Both the position numbers and the translations under genes were made by a program. Positions 33,991 to 40,210 of a stretch of 40,210 bases of DNA are shown here, piece by piece. The notes under the pieces are model-generated. The model was given only the letters and a program-made list of their open reading frames with translations. It was not told where the DNA came from and did no database searches. The stretch comes from Bacteroidia bacterium (GTDB lineage: Bacteria; Bacteroidota; Bacteroidia; J057), in contig JAUIGE010000051.1 in NCBI GenBank assembly GCA_030430205.1, positions 1 through 40,210 on the forward strand, written 5' to 3'. Every line of letters begins with the position of its first letter. The stretch's first letter is position 1.

Positions 33991-36900
33991 TTATTTAGGC
34001 ACATGCGAGCTTTTGAAGTAATTCTGCATAGCACGCCCCACATCCAGTGAGTTGGTCATACCATCCAGGTTTACATCCGTTCCTGCGGAACCAGAGGTGA
34101 AATAGTTCTGCATCACCTGACCCAGGTCAAGGGAGTTGATGACTGCATTACCAGAAGCATCTCCTTCGAAGAGTAGGCTTATGCCATTCGCAGTTACAAA
34201 ACCCGGCTGATTGGGCACAGCGATGTCGTTGAATAAGCTATTCACACCTGAGGTAAAGTTGTGGAAATATACATTTCCATACTTCTGCACAGGCTGAGCC
34301 GACATCACCGGCAGGTGATTCCAGTTGTAAATCACGAGGTAGAAGCTGCTGATACCCTGTGGGGTATTGATCAGGCTATGCCCATCAGCTTGTACCAGCT
34401 GTCCGTCCTGCAGTAAAACACCCGCCTGGCGCGACAAGACGATAGTAGGATTGTTTACATCCCTCATTTCTATCAATGCCCAGTCGACAAGCGTTGAAGG
34501 CAGGTTTGCACCCAGAGTCTCTGTCCCGCTATAGTTCCATGGAGCTACATTAAACGGCTGAGCTGTTGGCAAAACGCCTGCGGCTGCCAGGTCTGCACGC
34601 ATCATACCCGTAGCCGGATCATAAGCACCTTGTAGAAGTGCTAAAGCGCCTAGCTTCGGAGCTACCGGAGGAGCTACAATTGTCTGGCAATTTTCCAGGG
34701 TGAGGTTGAAGTCACCGGTACCATTGTAGTTTCCACTCAGTGAGTTGAAGAACCACCATCCACTCATACCATAGTTGGTATTGCGGTCATTGGCTCCGTC
34801 ACCTACCTGAGGACCGTACTCCAGGCTTGCTGGCATGTGGCTCAGGCCGAATACTTCACCGGCAAGGTTGCCCTGACCCGTCAAGATACTTTGCGTAGCA
34901 TCGATCACATAGAAATCCCAGGTCATAAATGGTCCATTCTCAGGGGCTTTTGCTTTGCCACCCTGCGCAGACCATGCGCCCCAGTCTTTCCTGTTGATCA
35001 GTCGGAGCTCGACATCCAGCTGTAGATTTGCATTTGATTTATTGACCATTCTACCTGTAAGCCTTGCAGTTCCATTGGCATAAGTGATAAACTCACCTCC
35101 ATTGGCATCAAAGGCATAACGGTTGTCCGGACCGGGATAGGTACCGGAAGTGAACAACAGACCAAACTGGTTGGTGTCGAAGTCAGTGGCTTCACATACG
35201 CGAATCCGATCAGCTTTCAAACCCGCATCTGAGGAAGTATTGACCTCTCCAGGAGTCAGAGAAATGATGTCTGTTCTGCCAGTAGATGGATCTACATCTG
35301 AATCAGCTTCATCGTCTCCTCCTGCATCTTTGGTAGAGAATCCATAACCCGCAGGCAATCCTGAATACTCAATGTAGTAATCACCTTGTGTCAGGTTGGT
35401 AAACAGATACTCTCCGTTTGGTCCGGTCACTTGCTGAGCTACCTGAGTTCCTGTAGAAGTATAGAGTGTGACTGTCACACCCGTTAGACCAGGTTCTGTT
35501 GGATCCTGGATGCCATTTTCATTGATGTCATCCCAAACCCTGTTACCCAGTTCTGCCAATGGTGGGATCAAACCTGCATCTACATCTCCTACGGCCTGGC
35601 CGGGAGCTACCGTAAATACAGCCGTCTGCCCATGCTGATCTGCATCTGAATCATCAGCATCGTTGGTAGCGTCCTGTGGACTGAAACCATGACCGGCAGG
35701 TACATCTGTAAAGACAACATAGTAGTCGCCCGGCACCACACCTGAGAAGCTGTAAAGACCATCACTATCTGTCAGCACTTCATCTATAGAATCGCCAGCA
35801 GCATTGTAGAGGATCACCTTCACACCACTTTCGCCAAACTCTCCGGCTTCCTGCTCACCATCCTGATCACTGTCTATCCAGACGTAGCCTGAAACACTGC
35901 CTTTAGGCAGATACAATCCAGCATCCACGTCATCTTCTACCTCACCAACAGAAAGGTTAATCACAGCACTCAATCCTGTATTAGGATCAATATCAGAATC
36001 TATCTGATTGGAGCCTTGTCCCGCATCTGTGATCACATAGTCAGCAGGTAACTCTATTCCTACCCGGTAGTTGCCAGGGTGCAGGTTGGTAAACTGGTAG
36101 CTTCCCTGACTGTTGGTCACGGTTGAGTCCAGTTTCGTTCCGCTACCGCTGTACAAAATCACTTTCACACCTGAGATACCGGTTTCTCCAGGATCCTGGA
36201 TACCATTCTCATTCACATCATCCCACACTCTATCTCCGAGGCTAGCCAATGGCAGATGCAATCCGGCATCACCAGAGGTTGTATTATCCTCTCTTGGAGC
36301 AAGTGTAATCGGTGCTGTGCGGCCTGTAGCTACGATAACATCAGAGTCTTCTGAATCGTTTGTCGCATCCAATGGGCTGAATCCGTATCCTAATGGGGTC
36401 ATGGTAAAGCCTACGGTATACACGCCCGGATCCAGCTTGTCAAAGGTATAGGTGCCATCCAACAGAGAATTTTTGGTAGCAACCACATTGCCTAAGGCAT
36501 CATACAGGGTCACCCGTACGCCTGCGATAGGTCCTTCGCCGGCATCCTGGATACCATCATTGTTTAGGTCATCCCAAACCTTACCACTCAGAGAAGCTTT
36601 GGGCAAATAAGCCCCTGCATCCCAGGATAAATCTACCTCTGCAGAATCCAGAACAATCAGTCCTGTTACTCCTGCTGAATTAACATCCGAGTCCTTCTCG
36701 TCATTGGGGCCCACATTAGCCGGACTAAATTCCCAATCAGAGGTAGGCAAATTGTCAAATTCGAGGTAGTAAGTTCCCTTAGGTACGGTAAAGAGGTATT
36801 CACCATTTGAGTTGGTATACTGTCTTCCGACCTCGGTGCCACTCACATCATAAAGTATCACGAGTACACCTGGTACGCCAGGCTCACCCGCATCCTGCAA

Positions 36901-39900
36901 ACCATCTCCGTCCAGATCATTGAAGACAGAGTTTCCTAGCTGAGAAGGTGTAGGGAAAATAATTCCCGTTGGGTCATCCTCATTTGGATCACTGGGGTTA
37001 CCCGTCTCATTCGGATCATTTGGATTGCTGGAGTCAGAATCATCTGTTGCAGGAGCGCCCGTAGGGGGATTGCCAGAAGCCAGTGCCTGGTTGTCGATCT
37101 GACCTGCATCTATGTCTGCCTGGGTGATGCTATAGCTAGCTGTATAGGTAGCACTCTCGCCTACTGACAAGGTACCGACAGCTGTGCCTGCATCTGTTGA
37201 GCTTACATAGGCTGGGACAGGAAGGCTGCCAGAGCCACTAAAGTTGGCGACGGTCTCCGTAACCATAACGCCTGTCAGGGTCACATTACCGGTATTGGTC
37301 ACGACATAGCTATAGGTGATTACATCTCCTGCGTTGGCCACACCATCTGCTCCCAGATCAAGTGAACTTCCCTTCACAATAGCAATATCTGCTGCTGCAG
37401 GAATCGGAGAACCTGTTGGGTCATCCTCATCCGGGTTGCCCGGTGTACCCGTCTCATTCGGATCAGATGGGTTGCTTGAGTCAGAATCGTCAGTTACCGG
37501 CGTGCCGCCTGGCGTGCTGCCGGAGGCCAGTGCCTGGTTGTTGATGATACCTGCATCTATATCAGCTTGTGTAATGCTGTAAGTCGCTGTATAGGTCGCA
37601 CTTTCGCCAGCTGACAAGGTGCCAACAGGAGTTCCTGCGTCCGTAGAACTTACATAAGCTGGTGTTGGCAGTGCGCCTGAGCCGCTAAAATTAGCTGCTG
37701 TTTCTGTCACACTTACACCAGTAAGGGTCACATTACCTGTATTGGTAACAGTATAGGTATAGGTGATCACATCGCCTACTGTAGCGACGCCATCTGCGCC
37801 GAGGTCAAGGCTGCTGCCTTTCACTATAGCAATATCCCCTGCTTCTGGAATCGGTGTACCCGTTGGGTCATCCTCATCTGGATTGCCCGGTGTACCCGTC
37901 TCATTCGGATCAGATGGGTTGCTTGAGTCAGAGTTATCCGTTACAGGTGCTCCATAAGGGCCATTGGCAGAAGCCACGGCCAGGTTGTCTATCTGACCTG
38001 CATCGATATCTGCCTGTGTGATGCTGTAAGTCGCAGTAAAGGTGGCGCTCTCTCCTACTGAAAGGTAAGATTGAGGGGTTCCAATATCTGTTGAGCTTAC
38101 ATACAGTGGCAATGGTAGGGTTCCTGTACCGCTGAAGTTTGCGGTAGATTCAGTAACCTTCACAATGTTGAGCAATACATTTCCTGTATTGGTCACCACA
38201 TAGCCATAAGTGATTATATCACCAGGATTAGCTAGGCCATCAGCTCCCAAATCCAGGCTACTGCTTTTAACAATAAACAGATCAGGAATTTGAGGTAGAA
38301 TAGTACCCGTTGGGTCATTCTCTGTCAGGTCTCCCGGGTTACCTGTCTCGTTGGGATCATTCGGGTTGCTTGAGTCAGAATTGTCTCTTGCAACATTGCC
38401 GCCAGGGGTAACACCTCTGGCCCTTGCCCGGTTGTCTACCTGACCAATATTGAGGTCAATCTGTGTAATGCTGTAAGTCGCTGTATAAGTTGCGCTTTCG
38501 CCTACCAACAAGGTACCTTCAACAGAACTCATGCTTGAACTCACAAAGGAAGGTGTCGGTAGCGTACCTGAGCCACTAAAATCGGCTGCACGTTCCCTGA
38601 CCCTAACGTTTGTCAGAGGCACATTGCCTGTATTGGTTACAGTGTAGCTGTAAGTGATTACATCACCTACATTTGCGATTCCATCTGCTCCCATGTCAAG
38701 GCTGCTGCCTTTCACAATGGCAATCTCACCTGCCTCTGGCATCGGTGTACCGGTTGGGTCAGATTCATCTGGCTGGCCAGGGTTACCCGTCTCATTCGGA
38801 TCATTCGGGTTGCTGGAGTCAGAGTCATCCGTTACAGGATTACCTTGTGGTGTAGTACCAGAAGCAACAGCCAGGTTATCTACCTGACCGGAATTGATAT
38901 CTGCCTGTGTGACGCTGTAGGTTGCTGTATAGGTAGCACTTTCCCCTACAGACAAGGTTCCTGCTGGCGTTCCCGCATCAGTTGAATTTACATAAGATGG
39001 ACTGGGAGGAGTTCCTGATCCACTAAAGTTTCCAGCTGACTCGGTGACCGTGACTCCTGTCAGGGTTACATTGCCTGTATTGGTGACAGTATAGGTATAG
39101 GTGATTACATCGCCTACAGTGGCGACACCGTCGCTACCCACGTCAAGGTTACTGCCTTTTACAATTGAAATATCACCTGCCTCTGGTATCGGTGTACCCG
39201 TCGGGTCAGACTCATCAGGCTGACTTGGCGTACCCGTCTCATTCGGATCATTCGGGTTGCTGGAGTCAGAGTCATCCATTACAGGATTACCTTGTGGAGG
39301 ATTGCCTGAAGCCAGAGCACGGTTGTCTACCTGACCGGCATCGATATCCGCCTGAGTCAACATGTAGGTTGCACTATAAGTTGCGTTTTCACCTACAGAC
39401 AAGGTTCCTGGAGGCGTCGTCCCGTCGCTTGAGGTTATATAAGACGGACTAGGAGGTGTACCTGTACCACTGAAGTTTCCAGAGGATTCCGTTACCGTTA
39501 CTCCTGTCAGGGTCACATTACCTGTATTGACGACAGTATAAGTATAGGTGATAACATCGCCTACATTGGCCACGCCATCGCCACCCAGGTTCAAGCTACT
39601 GCCTTTAATGATCGCGATTTCTGGTGCCATAGGAATCGGAGTTCCCGTTGGGTCATCCTCATCCGGATCGCCTTGGTTGCCTGTCTCATTCGGATCAGCA
39701 GGGTTGTTGGAGTCAGAGTTGTCGGTCACATTGGGACCGCCGTTTGGAGGTGTACCCGTTGCGAGTGCCTGGTTGTCAATCTGACCTGCGTCAATATCTG
39801 GCTGGGTGATGCTGTAAGTAGCTGTGTAAGTAGCACTTTCACCTACAGACAAAGTTCCAGCCGCTGTAGCTGCGTCGGTTGAGCTGACATAAGATGGCGT

Positions 39901-40210
39901 TGGGAGGGTTCCCGTACCGCTAAAGTTGCCAATAGGTTCCGTAACGGTTACGCCTGTCAGGCTTACATTTCCTGTGTTGGTAACAGTATAGGTATAGGTG
40001 ATAACATCGCCTAAACTGGCTACGCCATCGCCGCCCAGGTTCAGGCTGCTGCTCTTAATGATTGAGATACCTGGAGCAGGTGGGATCAATGAACCCGTTG
40101 GGTCATCCTCATCCGGATCGCCCTGGTTGCCTGTCTCATTCGGATCAGCAGGGTTGTTGGAGTCAGAGTTGTCGGTCACAGGATCGCCTGCTGGCGTAGT
40201 GCCCGAAGCG
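33991..40210 (-). CDS. Giant repeat-rich surface protein, C-terminal part (partial)
   Basis: This gene runs off the right edge: the frame stays open to 40210 in the middle of a repeat ([14 protein letters not shown]), so no start is present. The visible 2070 or so residues begin with seven full DUF11-like repeats of about 149 residues ([20 protein letters not shown]), separated by Asp/Asn-rich linkers ending DEDDPTG. Five SdrD_B-like domains of about 116 residues follow, each with an EF-hand-like loop ([13 protein letters not shown]). Next is an unrecognised about 350-residue region. At the end are two dockerin-type loops, [12 protein letters not shown] and [12 protein letters not shown], each followed by a QNYF helix. 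It is probably a calcium-stiffened adhesin. No T9SS tail is visible at the C-terminus (ends KSSHVPK). Confidence 0.9.
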   Translation of the reverse strand, partial: ASGTTPAGDPVTDNSDSNNPADPNETGNQGDPDEDDPTGSLIPPAPGISIIKSSSLNLGGDGVASLGDVITYTYTVTNTGNVSLTGVTVTEPIGNFSGTGTLPTPSYVSSTDAATAAGTLSVGESATYTATYSITQPDIDAGQIDNQALATGTPPNGGPNVTDNSDSNNPADPNETGNQGDPDEDDPTGTPIPMAPEIAIIKGSSLNLGGDGVANVGDVITYTYTVVNTGNVTLTGVTVTESSGNFSGTGTPPSPSYITSSDGTTPPGTLSVGENATYSATYMLTQADIDAGQVDNRALASGNPPQGNPVMDDSDSSNPNDPNETGTPSQPDESDPTGTPIPEAGDISIVKGSNLDVGSDGVATVGDVITYTYTVTNTGNVTLTGVTVTESAGNFSGSGTPPSPSYVNSTDAGTPAGTLSVGESATYTATYSVTQADINSGQVDNLAVASGTTPQGNPVTDDSDSSNPNDPNETGNPGQPDESDPTGTPMPEAGEIAIVKGSSLDMGADGIANVGDVITYSYTVTNTGNVPLTNVRVRERAADFSGSGTLPTPSFVSSSMSSVEGTLLVGESATYTATYSITQIDLNIGQVDNRARARGVTPGGNVARDNSDSSNPNDPNETGNPGDLTENDPTGTILPQIPDLFIVKSSSLDLGADGLANPGDIITYGYVVTNTGNVLLNIVKVTESTANFSGTGTLPLPLYVSSTDIGTPQSYLSVGESATFTATYSITQADIDAGQIDNLAVASANGPYGAPVTDNSDSSNPSDPNETGTPGNPDEDDPTGTPIPEAGDIAIVKGSSLDLGADGVATVGDVITYTYTVTNTGNVTLTGVSVTETAANFSGSGALPTPAYVSSTDAGTPVGTLSAGESATYTATYSITQADIDAGIINNQALASGSTPGGTPVTDDSDSSNPSDPNETGTPGNPDEDDPTGSPIPAAADIAIVKGSSLDLGADGVANAGDVITYSYVVTNTGNVTLTGVMVTETVANFSGSGSLPVPAYVSSTDAGTAVGTLSVGESATYTASYSITQADIDAGQIDNQALASGNPPTGAPATDDSDSSNPNDPNETGNPSDPNEDDPTGIIFPTPSQLGNSVFNDLDGDGLQDAGEPGVPGVLVILYDVSGTEVGRQYTNSNGEYLFTVPKGTYYLEFDNLPTSDWEFSPANVGPNDEKDSDVNSAGVTGLIVLDSAEVDLSWDAGAYLPKASLSGKVWDDLNNDGIQDAGEGPIAGVRVTLYDALGNVVATKNSLLDGTYTFDKLDPGVYTVGFTMTPLGYGFSPLDATNDSEDSDVIVATGRTAPITLAPREDNTTSGDAGLHLPLASLGDRVWDDVNENGIQDPGETGISGVKVILYSGSGTKLDSTVTNSQGSYQFTNLHPGNYRVGIELPADYVITDAGQGSNQIDSDIDPNTGLSAVINLSVGEVEDDVDAGLYLPKGSVSGYVWIDSDQDGEQEAGEFGESGVKVILYNAAGDSIDEVLTDSDGLYSFSGVVPGDYYVVFTDVPAGHGFSPQDATNDADDSDADQHGQTAVFTVAPGQAVGDVDAGLIPPLAELGNRVWDDINENGIQDPTEPGLTGVTVTLYTSTGTQVAQQVTGPNGEYLFTNLTQGDYYIEYSGLPAGYGFSTKDAGGDDEADSDVDPSTGRTDIISLTPGEVNTSSDAGLKADRIRVCEATDFDTNQFGLLFTSGTYPGPDNRYAFDANGGEFITYANGTARLTGRMVNKSNANLQLDVELRLINRKDWGAWSAQGGKAKAPENGPFMTWDFYVIDATQSILTGQGNLAGEVFGLSHMPASLEYGPQVGDGANDRNTNYGMSGWWFFNSLSGNYNGTGDFNLTLENCQTIVAPPVAPKLGALALLQGAYDPATGMMRADLAAAGVLPTAQPFNVAPWNYSGTETLGANLPSTLVDWALIEMRDVNNPTIVLSRQAGVLLQDGQLVQADGHSLINTPQGISSFYLVIYNWNHLPVMSAQPVQKYGNVYFHNFTSGVNSLFNDIAVPNQPGFVTANGISLLFEGDASGNAVINSLDLGQVMQNYFTSGSAGTDVNLDGMTNSLDVGRAMQNYFKSSHVPK
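34000..34167 (-). other. Dockerin-like tandem calcium-binding repeats
   Basis: The C-terminal 56 or so residues of the giant protein contain two F-hand-like units with the D-x-[NS]-x-[DN]-x6-D spacing of type I dockerins, each ending in an M-Q-N-Y-F segment. In cellulosomes dockerins bind cohesins; here the partner is unknown. Confidence 0.7.
35210..36950 (-). repeat. Five SdrD_B-like domain repeats
   Basis: These are five tandem coding repeats of about 348 bp each. They share W/F-x-D-x-[ND]-x-[DN]-G-x-Q near the start, a Y-x-F strand pair in the middle and DAGL/Y at the end. Family members form prealbumin-like beta-sandwiches that bind calcium. Confidence 0.8.
36955..40210 (-). repeat. Tandem DUF11-like coding repeats, about 446-bp period
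   Basis: There are seven complete units and part of an eighth at the right edge. The same 5' marker ([13 protein letters not shown]-type) recurs near 37340, 37785, 38230, 38675, 39120, 39565 and 40015. The nucleotide sequences of adjacent units are closely similar in blocks, suggesting recent duplication or gene conversion. Units 4 and 5 (about 37950-38870) are the most divergent. Confidence 0.85.

Noticed and set aside
36955-40210. Long-period tandem repeats considered as a CRISPR array or satellite DNA
   Set aside because: The repeats are translated in one continuous frame with conserved DUF11-like motifs and a 446-bp period, far too long for CRISPR.

Overview
The window looks like a chromosomal segment of a Bacteroidota bacterium, probably from the Saprospiria (Lewinella/Haliscomenobacter-like). 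The phylum call rests on a type IX secretion (T9SS) C-terminal sorting domain, lipoprotein signal peptides, a GH92 mannosidase, a promoter of the TTTG...TAnnTTTG type and weak Shine-Dalgarno sequences. The class call is inference from the protein mix (giant DUF11/SdrD-like adhesin, membrane-bound MutS paralogue, GreA-like protein). No rRNA, tRNA, CRISPR array, insertion sequence or phage gene was seen.

Layout. (1) 227-5138, minus strand: a tight four-gene operon encoding a YheT-like alpha/beta hydrolase, a SWIM zinc-finger protein, a DUF5691 protein and a MoxR-type AAA+ ATPase. The last three form a conserved but functionally obscure module. (2) 5313-11166, plus strand: a membrane-bound MutS-like ATPase, an orphan HipB-like regulator with a possible hipA scar, a secreted TPR protein, a divergent RpiB-like isomerase, a lipoprotein peptidase of the proline iminopeptidase family and a DUF2007-like membrane protein. 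(3) 11205-14350: a REP-like palindromic element, then a large GH92 alpha-mannosidase lipoprotein. (4) 14452-17537: a heptanucleotide repeat array, a secreted NTF2-like protein and an arsenic resistance operon (arsR, arsC, acr3) with two candidate ArsR operators. (5) 17572-21904: a RetSat/CrtI-like flavoprotein and an S9 peptidase fused to a degenerate FGE-like domain. (6) 22008-30252: a small membrane protein, then a phosphopantetheinyl transferase and a 2326-residue fully reducing type I polyketide synthase (KS-AT-DH-ER-KR-ACP plus a C-terminal double hotdog), which form an obvious functional pair. (7) 30414-32899: a GreA-like factor, a CPXCG zinc-ribbon protein and glycerol-3-phosphate dehydrogenase. 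(8) 33080-40210, minus strand: a small T9SS-sorted protein and the 3' part of a giant cell-surface protein with at least seven DUF11-like repeats, five SdrD_B-like repeats and a terminal dockerin-like pair.

The most unusual signal is not a gene. Short tandem arrays, mostly with an exact 7-bp period, fill many intergenic gaps and abut stop or start codons. Some have entered coding sequence in frame, in the SWIM gene and at the RpiB-like C-terminus. Their unit sequences differ, yet the same units recur at distant sites, and some arrays form inverted pairs. They resemble the heptameric STRR repeats known from cyanobacteria. Other points of note are the SWIM-DUF5691-MoxR module, the double-hotdog tail on the PKS, the RpiB homologue lacking its ring-opening histidine, and the dockerin-tailed giant adhesin next to a T9SS protein.
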